NCBI GenBank assembly: GCA_021814065.1
Contig: JAKAIZ010000007.1
Coordinates: 1 to 34,502, forward strand
Direction of reading: 5' to 3'
Source of the DNA: Nitrospirota bacterium
GTDB lineage: Bacteria; Nitrospirota; Thermodesulfovibrionia; Thermodesulfovibrionales; UBA6898
DNA length: 34,502 bases
Made by a program: the position numbers and the translations under genes. This document shows positions 24,342 through 33,547 of this stretch, one piece after another. Positions within the stretch are counted from its first letter, which is position 1. Each line of letters begins with the position of its first letter. Under the pieces are notes generated by a model. That model did not search any database. It had not been told where the DNA came from and saw only the letters and a program-made list of their open reading frames with translations.

Positions 24342-25120
24342 GAGGCCCGCCATGGGAAAACGCGGCCGCAAAGAAAACTTTCTGCTAACAGGTTCGTTCA
24401 TTTGCCGCGATATCCTTACAGGAACAAACGGGAGATTCGATTCATAATAACTGAGTAGTTCGGGATGAACCATGAGCCACGCATCAGCACGGCGAAGACG
24501 CCAAGATGTGTTGGAGGCCCTGACTCCTAAACTTCACTTACGTGAATTTCCGGCTGAAACATTCTGTTGTCGGACCAAATAGCCTCTGTTATCGTGTCGC
24601 CGTCAAGCCGCACAGCACCTACAATGTAGCTATCCGGATCCCGGCAAGCCGACACAGGAGGTATCGGCATGGTTATCAAAGAAGCAGCTCTTCGAGGAGC
24701 ATCAAGAAGGGAGTGTTAAGAAGAGCGCGTTAAAAAGTTATGTAAGTTCGTGGACTGCTTCCTCGAAAAATTCTCAACCTGTGAGGTGATCTCTGACCAT
24801 AAAATGAATGGCTCACGCGAATATCAAAGCTAAATGGTGCAGATGACTGCAGAAAATATTATTAGAGCTACTTAAACATTTACGCAACTTCCTATCAGCT
24901 TTGAATTCCCTGTCAGCCATATTTCGAATCATAATAATAACTTATAAATTCATCAAACCATCTAATTTGTAAAAATGCCGATGGTTCCTATAACATTACG
25001 CAGCCACAGGTACCGACTCAAAGGTGGAGAGACGGGAGGTCGGGAACAGTGAGGGCACGATACGCCGATTTTGATGCGGAAAAGAAAAATATTGACACAA
25101 ACCTGAGGGAGGAACGGAAC
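24342..25120. other. long intergenic region without a recognisable gene
   Basis: No convincing coding sequence, tRNA or insertion sequence is visible. The part around 24840-24980 is much more A/T-rich than the neighbouring genes. Small inverted repeats occur: GGGCCT/AGGCCC (24328-24348, across the upstream stop codon), TTCAC/GTGAA (24533-24546) and AACCATC/GATGGTT near 24957-24990. The last 150 bp contain ACGCAGCCACAGG and CCGAC...GTCGG pairing ahead of the propeller gene, loosely recalling a structured leader. Some of the region may be decayed coding sequence. Confidence 0.5.
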
Positions 25121-26377
25121 ATGAAAGTGAAGGGATTTAAGTTTGGTTTATTGGATCTGTTTAGTGTAGTCATATTGATGACTGTAACGCCATTGAGCGG
25201 ATACGCCCTGACTATTTCCGGAGACAATGTGGGCATACCTCCGCAAACACTGGAGGTCAATGGAAATGCTCAGGTAAATGGCAATCAGACAGTCTCCGGC
25301 AATCTGTCCGTTAACGGGAGTACAAACTTTAGTGGCCTCACCTCTTTTACGGGAAGTATAAGTGGGAATACAACAATCACAGGGAATGTCACACTCAACG
25401 GAGCAGGAAGCGAGATCATATTCCCAGACGGGTCAATACAAACAACGGCTTCCGGACATAATCCACTGCGGGTAGCACTATTGCGCTGGTACAATGCCAA
25501 CAAAGCCGGAAACACCTTTACTGTCGGCACTGGGCCAAGCGGTATTGCCTTTGACGGAGCTAACATGTGGGTAGCAAATTTCGGAAACGGTTCGGGCAAT
25601 ACCGTAACGAAACTGAGGGCGAACGACGGCGCTTTTCTGAGTACATTTACGGTCGGCACCGGTCCGGCGGCAGTGGCGTTTGACGGTGCAAACATTTGGG
25701 TCGTAAATGCCGGTAGCAACAACGTAACGAAACTGAAGGCGAGCGACGGTTCCCTAATAGGCACTTATGCTGTCGGCACTCTACCAACAGCCATAGCTTT
25801 TGACGGGACAAACATATGGGTGACTAACAATGACAACGACACAGGTCACAGCATAACTGTGCTGAAAGCAATTGACGGATCGCCGGTGGGCGTGGGCACC
25901 TATACCTATAATGGTGGAACTGGTCCATATGGCATAGCTTTTGACGGGACAAATATGTGGATAGCAAATGGAGGCACGGTGGGTTCCATAACTGTGCTGA
26001 AGGCAAGCGACGTCACTGTCGTGGCTAACTATCCTGCGCCAGCAGGCGTCAACCCTAACGCGCTGGCCTTTGACGGAACAAACATCTGGTTCACGGACTG
26101 GAACGGGGGGAATGCAATAAAGCTGAAAACGAGTGACGGCTCTGTTCTTGGTACCTTTCCAGTGGGCACAAATCCTGAAGGCATAGCCTTTGACGGCAAC
26201 CACATGTGGGTTGCGAATGGCGGAAACGGTTCGGGCAATACCGTAACGAGGCTGAGGGCGAGCGATGGGGCTATGCAGGGCACATTTACAGTCGGCACCG
26301 CTCCGGCGGGAGTGGCGTTTGATGGTGCAAACATTTGGGTCGTTAATAAAGGCGACGGCAACGTATCAAAACTGTAA
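25121..26377 (+). CDS. secreted seven-bladed beta-propeller (YVTN/NHL-type) protein
   Basis: 418 aa from the ATG at 25121, chosen because GGAGG precedes it and it opens a signal peptide (MKVKGFKFGLLDLF...SGYA). After it, about 85 residues are Asn/Gly/Thr-rich short repeats (NGNAQVNGNQTVSGNLSVNG type), ending in FPDGSIQTTA. That phrase is seen in phage-tail and surface-fibre proteins before their functional domain. The rest is seven ~40-residue blades of the pattern FTVGTxPxGIAFDGxNxWVxN...VTKLxAxDG, enough to close one propeller. The protein stops right at the end of blade 7 (VSKL). It is probably extracellular or periplasmic; a ligand cannot be named. Blades 1, 2, 6 and 7 are most alike, also at the DNA level. 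Confidence 0.85.
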   Translation: MKVKGFKFGLLDLFSVVILMTVTPLSGYALTISGDNVGIPPQTLEVNGNAQVNGNQTVSGNLSVNGSTNFSGLTSFTGSISGNTTITGNVTLNGAGSEIIFPDGSIQTTASGHNPLRVALLRWYNANKAGNTFTVGTGPSGIAFDGANMWVANFGNGSGNTVTKLRANDGAFLSTFTVGTGPAAVAFDGANIWVVNAGSNNVTKLKASDGSLIGTYAVGTLPTAIAFDGTNIWVTNNDNDTGHSITVLKAIDGSPVGVGTYTYNGGTGPYGIAFDGTNMWIANGGTVGSITVLKASDVTVVANYPAPAGVNPNALAFDGTNIWFTDWNGGNAIKLKTSDGSVLGTFPVGTNPEGIAFDGNHMWVANGGNGSGNTVTRLRASDGAMQGTFTVGTAPAGVAFDGANIWVVNKGDGNVSKL

Positions 26378-26499
26378 AAAATCAATTGCCGGCATAACTA
26401 AGAACTGCAGTAGGGGACGTTGCCAACTTAAACAACATTCGCGGGGCTACGTCCTTTTCGTGCATCTTTCTTTCCCCAACCCCGATGATCGCATTGGAA

Positions 26500-26769
26500 T
26501 TAATCTTCTCCCTTTTTGCTCTTTCCCCGCCCTGCAATCCCCCTGAGTCCAGCAGCGCCGACCAGTGATTTCATTTGGTTGATTGCGATCTCATTCAATT
26601 GCCGCAATCGTTCCGGTTGTGCGAGACCCTGGGGGATCAGCAGCGTGAAGCGGTTAAGTCCAGCCTCATTTTTAATCCCCTCGAATTCGGGGGAATTAAA
26701 GGCAAGGACTATTTGCTTCCGCAGCCGCTGGTCGCCGACGTAACGGTATGTCAGTAACGGAACCCTCAA
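26500..26769 (-). CDS. doubtful 89-codon orf, possibly a gene remnant
   Basis: An open frame of 89 codons beginning with TTG; the first ATG lies deep inside (MKSLVG). The protein would be basic and helical (NEAGLNRFTLLIPQGLAQPE, RLRQLNEIAINQMKSLVG) and looks protein-like in composition, but I do not recognise it. A stop lies 11 codons upstream of the TTG, so no longer form is available. Only a weak AAGG precedes the start. It could be the C-terminal remnant of a decayed gene in this gene-poor stretch or a chance frame. Confidence 0.3.
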   Translation of the reverse strand: MRVPLLTYRYVGDQRLRKQIVLAFNSPEFEGIKNEAGLNRFTLLIPQGLAQPERLRQLNEIAINQMKSLVGAAGLRGIAGRGKSKKGED

Positions 26770-26891
26770 GAGTTTCGACCTTGCATCCCTGCGGGTTATC
26801 AGTCAAGACAAACTTACACTTTCATAAAAGAAAACCAGTTGCAGGGCCAACAGACAAAGGGACGGCGCATGGTGCGAGGAAACGCGGTCTT

Positions 26892-27443
26892 CTATCCCTG
26901 ATACCTCATCATATTTTCTATGATCTTAAGCTGCGAATCGGCGTTGCTCCAGATGATCTGAATCGAGTCGTCCGGAATGCTCTTCCAGTACTGTTTTGTC
27001 GGCTGATAAAGATGGGATTGCGTCGTCAACCGGTATTTAAGGACAATAGGATCGACATCCTGGCCCACGTAGATGCTTCCCTTGGGGACAAACCCGAACG
27101 GGGCAAACTCCAGTTTGTACCTCCACAGCACCAGCCCATCCTGATAGATCGCGAGTAGATCAGCGTAAGCGTCCAAAAGGTCTTTCTCCTCTTTAGTTGC
27201 CGTTTTGGCGCGGAGAAAAGCTATCTGAGTCGAAAACTTGTGCAGCGACTCCGAAAACTGCCGGTAGGAGGCCCCTGCTGCGAGCGAGGCCTTCAGCGTC
27301 CCAGCCTCCCGGGCCAATTCCGTGAATTTCCCTTTGTCGGTCGCCGGCCCGGAAGTGCAAGACGCTGCGAACAGCCAGATAGACAGCGCAAGCAGGAAAT
27401 AGTCCCTGTTCAGCGGCTTCAGCTGCCCATATGCGAATCCTGA
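26892..27443 (-). CDS. predicted lipoprotein of unknown function
   Basis: About 183 aa. The N-terminus has a hydrophobic segment ending in a lipobox-like site (LALSIWLFAASC), so the protein should be lipid-anchored at that cysteine. The mature part is helical to about residue 110 (ELAREAGTLKASLAAG, ATKEEKDLLDAYADLLAIYQ). A Trp/Tyr-rich C-terminal part (GSIYVGQDVDPIVLKYRL) and a final helix follow. I do not recognise the family. The start is uncertain: ATG at 27443 gives a 30-residue signal peptide, ATG at 27461 adds six residues, and neither has a good Shine-Dalgarno. It lies after glnA but beyond glnA's terminator, so it is probably transcribed separately. Confidence 0.7.
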   Translation of the reverse strand, partial: SGFAYGQLKPLNRDYFLLALSIWLFAASCTSGPATDKGKFTELAREAGTLKASLAAGASYRQFSESLHKFSTQIAFLRAKTATKEEKDLLDAYADLLAIYQDGLVLWRYKLEFAPFGFVPKGSIYVGQDVDPIVLKYRLTTQSHLYQPTKQYWKSIPDDSIQIIWSNADSQLKIIENMMRYQG

Positions 27444-27514
27444 CATACTCTTAAGATACATCAAACTGCAGTTGATTTGCCATGCGCCGCGTCCGCCCGA
27501 ACGCAATGCAAGAC

Positions 27515-27546
27515 AAAAAAAGAGGGAAGGACAACGCCCTTCCCTC
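27515..27546 (-). terminator. Rho-independent terminator of the glnB-glnA operon
   Basis: GAGGGAAGG (27522-27530) and CCTTCCCTC (27538-27546) form a perfect 9-bp stem with a 7-nt loop. On the minus strand it is followed by seven Ts, 28 bp after the glnA stop. Confidence 0.93.
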
Positions 27547-27574
27547 CCGAGAGTCTGTATCTGCCATCAGGGGC

Positions 27575-28987
27575 TTAAATGTCGTAGTACAGGAAAAACT
27601 CATACGGATGAGGCCTGAGCCTCAGGGCGTCGACCTCTTTGGACCTCTTGTAACTGATCCAGGTGTCTATCGCATCCTCCGTAAACACGTTGCCCTTCAG
27701 CAGGAATTCGTGGTTCGCTTCGAGGTTGTCCAGGGCCTCATCGAGACTCGCCGGCATAGTCGGGACTGCTGCGAGTTCCTCCGGACCGAGTTCATAGATG
27801 TCCTTGTCGAGAGGCTCTCCCGGATGTATCTTATTTTCGATGCCGTCGAGGCCTGCCATAAGCATCGCCGCAAAGGCGAGATACCCGTTGCACGACGGGT
27901 CTGGGAACCTGATTTCCGCTCTTTTTGCCTTCGGACTCGCCGAATAGGTCGGGATCCTCACGCATGCCGAACGGTTCCTCGCCGAGTATGCCAGATTGAC
28001 CGGCGCCTCGAAGCCCGGGGTGAGCCTCTTGTATGAATTCGTGGTCGGGTTCGTCAACGCGGCGAGAGAAGGGGCGTGCTTCAAAATGCCTCCTATGTAG
28101 TAGAGGGCCATGTCGCTCAGGCCCGCATATCCGTTGCCTGCAAAAAGGGGCTTGCTGCCCTTCCAGATACTCTGGTGGCAGTGCATACCGGACCCGTTGT
28201 CGCCGAATAACGGCTTCGGCATAAACGTCACGGTCTTGCCGTTTCTCCGCGCAACGTTCTTGATGATGTACTTGAATAGCATCAGCTTGTCCGCCATCCT
28301 CACGAGGGAGTCGAACCTCATATCGATTTCGGCCTGGCCTGCAGTGGCGACCTCGTGGTGCTCCCGTTCCACATAAATGCCGCACTTCTGCATCTCGATG
28401 ACCATCTCGGTCCGGAGATTTACCTGACTGTCGGTCGGCGGGACCGGGAAATACCCTTCCTTGTGACGCGGCTTGTACCCGAGATTCGGATTTTCATCGC
28501 GGCCCGAATTCCAGATGCCCTCCACTGAGTCGACGAAGTAATACCCGCTGTGGGAGTTCTGGTCGAACTGGATGTTGTCGAAGATGAAAAACTCCGCCTC
28601 CGGACCAAAGTATGCAGTGTCGCCCAGCTTTGTCGACTTAAGATAATTTTCGGCCTTCTGCGCGATGTACCGCGGGTCTCTTGTATAGTATTCCTTTGTG
28701 ATCGGGTCGACGATGTTGCAGATGAGGCTGATCGTCGGATATTCCATAAAAGGGTCCATGAAGGCAGTCTCCGGGTCAGGCATGACCAGCATGTCGGATG
28801 TATGGATCGCCTGCCATCCCCTGATGGAAGAACCGTCGAATCCAAGCCCCTCTTCAAAGACCTCCTCCTTCAGTTCCGCGATAGGGACCGCGAAGTGCTG
28901 CCAGATTCCCGGAAAATCGAGGAACTTGAGGTTCACCATGACCGCCTTGTTTTCCTGCGCCATCTTGATTACGTCTTTTGGTGTCAT
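27575..28987 (-). CDS. glnA: type I glutamine synthetase
   Basis: 470-aa GSI, making glutamine from glutamate, ammonia and ATP as a dodecamer. Family signatures are FDGSSIRGW (beta-Grasp region, residues ~50-60), [10 protein letters not shown], the [10 protein letters not shown] active-site segment and NRSACVRIP. Near residue 400 the text [11 protein letters not shown] carries the tyrosine in the position of the adenylylation site, so the enzyme is a GSI-beta type that could be adenylylated by GlnE. AAGGAG precedes the ATG. It follows glnB by 93 bp. Confidence 0.98.
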   Translation of the reverse strand: MTPKDVIKMAQENKAVMVNLKFLDFPGIWQHFAVPIAELKEEVFEEGLGFDGSSIRGWQAIHTSDMLVMPDPETAFMDPFMEYPTISLICNIVDPITKEYYTRDPRYIAQKAENYLKSTKLGDTAYFGPEAEFFIFDNIQFDQNSHSGYYFVDSVEGIWNSGRDENPNLGYKPRHKEGYFPVPPTDSQVNLRTEMVIEMQKCGIYVEREHHEVATAGQAEIDMRFDSLVRMADKLMLFKYIIKNVARRNGKTVTFMPKPLFGDNGSGMHCHQSIWKGSKPLFAGNGYAGLSDMALYYIGGILKHAPSLAALTNPTTNSYKRLTPGFEAPVNLAYSARNRSACVRIPTYSASPKAKRAEIRFPDPSCNGYLAFAAMLMAGLDGIENKIHPGEPLDKDIYELGPEELAAVPTMPASLDEALDNLEANHEFLLKGNVFTEDAIDTWISYKRSKEVDALRLRPHPYEFFLYYDI

Positions 28988-29080
28988 TTCTTCTCCTTAG
29001 TTCTTTAGTGGTTAGTTATAACACGGTTTCAGTGAGGGCAAATCGCCGCGGTCACTTTCACCGCACTATCAAGTTTATGC

Positions 29081-29422
<342 letters not shown>

Positions 29423-29444
29423 TCACCTCCTGTTCTGTAGGATT

Positions 29445-30137
29445 TCACTTTCCAAAAAAAGCCCTGTAAAAATTAACCGCTCTGCCATGGTAGTCATCAT
29501 AGAATGCCTCCGTCTCTTTCGCGATCTTCACCATGTCAACAGGTTCGTCCTTCAGCCACTCGAAGACCATCTCTTTCCTCACCTCCATGTGGAACTGGAA
29601 GGCATATGCATTGTCTCCATACCTGAAGGCCTGGTGCGGATACAGCGCCGATTTCGCAAGCCAAGCTGCGCCTTTCGGCAGATCGAAGGTCTCCCCATGC
29701 CAGTGGAATACCCTGAATTTTTTCCAGAAGTCCCCGGCCCGGGGATGCACCGCGAGTTTAGACATCAGGTGGTCCCTGATGCCTTCTTCCATGAGCTCAA
29801 TATCATACCAGCCGATCTCCTTTTCCGGTCCCGGATACACGTTCGCCCCGAGCGCCTTCGCCATTATCTGGGCCCCGAGACATACACCGAGGACCTTTTT
29901 CCCTTTTCGCATGAAATCCGCCGCGAGAGATACCTCTGTGGTGATAAACGGATAGGCATCCGCGTCGTTCACGCTCATGGGTCCCCCCATGATTACCAGT
30001 GTATCTTCGTTTTGAGTGGCAGGCAAACTCTCACTTTGCAGGTCTATCACGCGAAAACCGATTCCGCTTTCCCCGAGATAGTCATCGATTGTGCCGCCGC
30101 CCTCGGCAGGCACGTTCTTCAATATGAGCACACTCAT
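29445..30137 (-). CDS. class I glutamine amidotransferase-like protein
   Basis: 230 aa. It is a free-standing glutaminase-type domain related to the GMP synthase amidotransferase family. The nucleophile is the cysteine in LGVCLGAQIMAKALGA, and the histidine-glutamate pair lies in FQFHMEV near residue 175. The oxyanion-hole segment is MGGPMSVND. No synthetase domain follows, so the acceptor is unknown; related proteins include gamma-glutamyl hydrolases. I start at ATG 30137 (MSVLILKNV); a GTG two codons upstream is also possible. It is the first gene of a probable operon with glnB and glnA, which ties it to glutamine metabolism. Confidence 0.87.
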   Translation of the reverse strand: MSVLILKNVPAEGGGTIDDYLGESGIGFRVIDLQSESLPATQNEDTLVIMGGPMSVNDADAYPFITTEVSLAADFMRKGKKVLGVCLGAQIMAKALGANVYPGPEKEIGWYDIELMEEGIRDHLMSKLAVHPRAGDFWKKFRVFHWHGETFDLPKGAAWLAKSALYPHQAFRYGDNAYAFQFHMEVRKEMVFEWLKDEPVDMVKIAKETEAFYDDYHGRAVNFYRAFFGK

Positions 30138-30209
30138 AGCCACCTTTGCACTACAAAAAGCTTGCCAGAACTCAATCGGCCCGGGACAAGGCTTTCGGGA
30201 ACTTGCGGG

Positions 30210-30224
30210 CAGGCAACTTGCCTG
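30210..30224. promoter_or_regulatory. palindrome in the glnB operon / nifA intergenic region
   Basis: CAGGCAA-C-TTGCCTG is a perfect 7-bp-arm palindrome about 75 bp upstream of the amidotransferase start. TGCCTGA recurs at 30240-30246, next to it. The spacing would suit an operator for the divergent operons, but it does not match the NtrC or NifA consensus. Confidence 0.35.
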
Positions 30225-30298
30225 ATTATTGAACAGACATGCCTGAATTTTGGGCAGATATAAAAAAAAGGAAGACGCAATCGGACGAAGCTCCTACC

Positions 30299-30308
30299 GG
30301 GGGGGGGG
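30299..30308. repeat. run of ten Gs upstream of nifA
   Basis: An uninterrupted G10 tract on the plus strand lies about 55 bp before the -10 box of nifA and 160 bp before the divergent amidotransferase gene. Such tracts are prone to slippage during replication. Confidence 0.8.
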
Positions 30309-30387
30309 AATGACTTCGCAGGAGAAAAGTATTTTTTAACCACCGCGTCTCCCATTTGTTATATAATTTACCTGGGTAACTGCTGCT

Positions 30388-31917
30388 ATGCAAAAAGAGT
30401 CCAAAACAATAGAACTTACGGCGCTTTACGAGATAAGCAAACTGCTTGGTTCATCCCTGAATGCCAGATCGAACCTCAGGGGCGTGATGAGGGTCCTCGC
30501 CGAATATCTCGATATGAACAGGGGAACCGTGGCGCTGCGGGACGACGGCGGGGTCTCGATAATTGCCGCACACGGCATGACCGAAGAGGAGATTAAAAGA
30601 GGCAGGTACAAACTCGGAGAAGGCATCATCGGAAGAGTGGCGAAACTCGGTTCGCCGATCGTCATCCCGAACATCGGCGAAGAGCCCCTTTTTCTCAACA
30701 AGACCGGTGCCAGGCAGATGATCAAGCGGGAAAATGTCTCCTTCCTCTGCGTGCCGATCAAATTCAAGAATGAGGTGATGGGCGTCCTCAGCGTCGACCG
30801 GCTCTTCGGCGCCAAGGGTGTGTCGTTCGAGGAAGATCTGAGGCTGCTGAAGATCATCGCTTCGCTGATCGCCCAGTCGGTGAAACTGCACAGGGAACTG
30901 GAAAGAGAGCGGGTCGCGTTTCTTGAAGAAAAAGAGAACCTGAATCATCAGCTTAAAGGGAAATACAGCGTCGACAATATCATAGGCCAGTCCGACGGGA
31001 TGCAGGAGGTTTTCGAGGCTGTCCACCGCGTGGCGCCTTCGCGGGCAAACGTCCTTTTGCGGGGAGAAAGCGGTACAGGCAAGGAACTCGTCGCAAAGGC
31101 GATCCATTTTATGAGTCCGCGGGCCCGTGAGCCCTTCATCAAATTCAACTGTGCTTCGATACCGGAAGGGCTCCTCGAATCCGAGCTCTTCGGCCACGAA
31201 AAGGGGGCCTTTACCGGAGCGATGACGATGCGAAAAGGCCGCTTCGAACTTGCCGACAAAGGAACGATATTTCTCGATGAGGTCGGCGACCTGCCGGTGA
31301 CACTTCAGCCGAAGATCCTCAGGGTACTGCAGGAAAAAGAGTTCGAGAGGGTCGGCGGCGAAAAAACGATAAAGGTAGATGTGAGGCTCATCGCCGCTAC
31401 AAGCAGGGACCTCGAGGAATTGGTCTCTTCGGGCAGATTCAGGGAAGACCTTTACTACCGTCTCAACGTAGTCCCCCTATATCTGCCGCCCCTCAGGGAG
31501 CGAAAGGTCGACATCCCCGTGCTGGTCGATTATTTTCTCGCGAAGTACAACGAGGAAAACGCAAAGTCGTTGAAGATCACCCCGGAGGTCCTCGATGCGC
31601 TCACCGGGTACGACTGGCCCGGCAACGTAAGGGAACTCGAAAATACGATCGAAAGGCTTGTGGTCATGTCCGCAAAAAAGGTCATTGCGCTCGCCGACCT
31701 TCCCCTGAATATACGCGATGGCTCTCTGAAGGCCGCACGCGCTATCCCGGCAAGAGACGCCCTGCCGGCCGCCATCGCCGATATAGAAAAGGCGCAGATA
31801 CTGGATGCACTGAAGAAGACCGGCTGGGTACAGGCAAGGGCTGCCAGGCTGCTCGGCCTCACTCCCCGGCAGATCGGCTATAAAATCAAACGGTACGGAA
31901 TCGCCGAAGCCGGCTGA
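30388..31917 (+). CDS. nifA: NifA-type sigma-54-dependent activator
   Basis: 509 aa with the NifA domain order. A GAF sensor domain covers residues ~20-165 and a short helical linker follows. The AAA+ domain has Walker A GESGTGKE (226-233), the sigma-54-contacting loop GAFTGA (273-278) and Walker B FLDEVGD (295-301). A Fis-type HTH ends the protein ([20 protein letters not shown]). The Cys-rich linker of oxygen-sensitive rhizobial NifA is absent. It should activate nitrogen-fixation or other nitrogen genes; no nif structural genes lie in the window, so the target set is inferred from family. A consensus -10 TATAAT (30362-30367) precedes it without a good -35, and the ribosome site is weak. 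It is divergent from the glnB operon. Confidence 0.88.
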   Translation: MQKESKTIELTALYEISKLLGSSLNARSNLRGVMRVLAEYLDMNRGTVALRDDGGVSIIAAHGMTEEEIKRGRYKLGEGIIGRVAKLGSPIVIPNIGEEPLFLNKTGARQMIKRENVSFLCVPIKFKNEVMGVLSVDRLFGAKGVSFEEDLRLLKIIASLIAQSVKLHRELERERVAFLEEKENLNHQLKGKYSVDNIIGQSDGMQEVFEAVHRVAPSRANVLLRGESGTGKELVAKAIHFMSPRAREPFIKFNCASIPEGLLESELFGHEKGAFTGAMTMRKGRFELADKGTIFLDEVGDLPVTLQPKILRVLQEKEFERVGGEKTIKVDVRLIAATSRDLEELVSSGRFREDLYYRLNVVPLYLPPLRERKVDIPVLVDYFLAKYNEENAKSLKITPEVLDALTGYDWPGNVRELENTIERLVVMSAKKVIALADLPLNIRDGSLKAARAIPARDALPAAIADIEKAQILDALKKTGWVQARAARLLGLTPRQIGYKIKRYGIAEAG

Positions 31918-31918
31918 A

Positions 31919-31955
31919 CAGTCCCGCGGCCGGACATGCCCGCGCCGCGGGACTG
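31919..31955. terminator. hairpin between convergent nifA and degP
   Basis: CAGTCCCGCGGC (31919-31930) and GCCGCGGGACTG (31944-31955) form a perfect 12-bp stem with a 13-nt loop, starting two bases after the nifA stop. Neither strand has a T-tract afterwards, so it may be a bidirectional hairpin relying on other factors. Confidence 0.65.
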
Positions 31956-31971
31956 AAATAGACTTACTTCT

Positions 31972-33432
31972 CTATTTCTGAGTAGAAAGCGTGATAAACA
32001 GCGACGATCCTCTTCGGTAGACGAGCAACAGTATGTTGTTGTCCCGCCCTATCATCGAGACGATCTGCTGGTAGTCCTTCACGTTTGCGATCTTCTTTTT
32101 GTCGATCTCCTGGATCACGTCGCCCTGGGTCAATACCCCGTATGCAGGGCTGTCCTCACCAACGTCGCTGACAATCACGCCTTTCACCCTCGGGGGCAGA
32201 CCAAGTCTCTTGGCGATGTCCGCTGTGATATCCTGCACCCCTACCTCGCGCAGCGCATTCACGTAGGTACCGTTTTCGGCCTGTTGAATATCAGGGGGGA
32301 GTTCGCCGATAGTGACCTTAAGCGTCAACAGGTCCTTGTCTCTCAGTATTTTCAGGCTGTGTTTTTCGCCCGGGGCCGTATTGGCGACCATGTTACGGAA
32401 CAGGCCAGGCTCATCCGTTTTTTTTCCGTCATATTCCACGATCACGTCACCCCTCTTCAGCCCGGCCTTTTCCGCCGGACCGTTCTCGGTCACATCGCTT
32501 ACAAGGACGCCGTTTTCGTCCGTCAGGTTGAACTGTTTCGCGAGGTCCGGAGTAATCCGCTGGATCGAGATCCCGAGCCACCCCCTTGTGACCTTGCCCT
32601 CTTTGATGAGGCTCACCATGATCGTCCTGACCATGTTGCTCGGAATCGCAAACCCGATGCCCTGATACCCGCCGCTCGTACTGAAAATCGCGGTGTTGAT
32701 CCCGATAAGCTGGCCGCGCACGTTGACGAGCGCACCCCCGGAATTTCCTGGGTTGATCGGCGCGTCCGTCTGGATAAAATCCTCGTAGTCGGCGATCCCT
32801 ACGTTCGCCCTGCCGACCGCGCTGACAATCCCCATAGTCACAGTCTGGTTCAGGCCATAAGGATTGCCGACCGCCAGTACAAGGTCACCGGCCTCCAGCG
32901 AATCCGAATCGCCCCATGGAAGCGTCGGAAGACCTTTCGCATCGATCTTGACCACCGATATCTCGGTCTTGGGGTCTGACCCGATCACCTTGCCGGAAAA
33001 CTCCCTTTTGTCGGCAAGAAGCACTTTTATCTCGTCGGCGTCTTTCACAACGTGATAATTCGTAATGATGTACCCGTCGGACGATACTATTACGCCAGAG
33101 CCGAGGGCCGCAGACTTTTCTTCTCTCGGCTGCCGGCGAAGGTTATCGCCAAAAAAATGCCTGAAGAAAGGGTCTTCAGCTAAAGGGTCTCCTCCGCCCG
33201 GCACCTTCACAGTCCGGGTGGTGGATATATTTACGATCGCCGGCTTGACCGCAGCTGATATCTCCGCCATCGCCTTTCCTATCGTCGTCAGCGATTCTAT
33301 CGACTGCCGCGATATCGCCGGGGCGGCCGCGGATGACTCCGATGGGAACAGGGCCTGCGCCGAAAGGCCCGTCGCCAGCAACATGACAATTAATAACAAC
33401 GCGTTACGCAATACTATGTTTCTCGATACCAT
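31972..33432 (-). CDS. degP: HtrA/DegP-type periplasmic serine protease
   Basis: 486 aa from the ATG at 33432, chosen because GGAGGAG lies directly before it and it opens a signal anchor/peptide (NALLLIVMLLATGLSAQA). The trypsin-like domain follows with H127 in TNYHVV and S231 in INPGNSGGAL. The position of the catalytic aspartate reads DPKTEISVVKI, that is E157 where most HtrA proteins have Asp. Two PDZ domains follow (GWLGISIQRITPDLAKQF region; then from about residue 390). It should degrade or chaperone misfolded envelope proteins. It is the gene downstream of a sigma-54 activator, 115 bp away on the same strand. Confidence 0.93.
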   Translation of the reverse strand: MVSRNIVLRNALLLIVMLLATGLSAQALFPSESSAAAPAISRQSIESLTTIGKAMAEISAAVKPAIVNISTTRTVKVPGGGDPLAEDPFFRHFFGDNLRRQPREEKSAALGSGVIVSSDGYIITNYHVVKDADEIKVLLADKREFSGKVIGSDPKTEISVVKIDAKGLPTLPWGDSDSLEAGDLVLAVGNPYGLNQTVTMGIVSAVGRANVGIADYEDFIQTDAPINPGNSGGALVNVRGQLIGINTAIFSTSGGYQGIGFAIPSNMVRTIMVSLIKEGKVTRGWLGISIQRITPDLAKQFNLTDENGVLVSDVTENGPAEKAGLKRGDVIVEYDGKKTDEPGLFRNMVANTAPGEKHSLKILRDKDLLTLKVTIGELPPDIQQAENGTYVNALREVGVQDITADIAKRLGLPPRVKGVIVSDVGEDSPAYGVLTQGDVIQEIDKKKIANVKDYQQIVSMIGRDNNILLLVYRRGSSLFITLSTQK

Positions 33433-33547
33433 TTCTCCTCCTGATTGCCATAAATCTTTCACTGTTCGTATCTGCAAAATATTCTGCAGGAGTTCAGCGA
33501 AAGCCAAGAATTATATTAGCACAAAGAATACAAGGGCGGAAAAGACG

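Noticed and set aside
24542-24733. 63-codon frame and a short MVIKEAALRGASRREC frame in the 780-bp gap
   Set aside because: Arg/Ser-rich or very short, no homology recognised, no ribosome binding site of note.
30152-30167. Sigma-54-like promoter TGGCAA-N5-TTGTA upstream of the amidotransferase-glnB-glnA operon
   Set aside because: Spacing between GG and G is right, but the -12 GC is GT, and the predicted start site would fall only about 4 nt before the ATG and downstream of the ribosome binding site.
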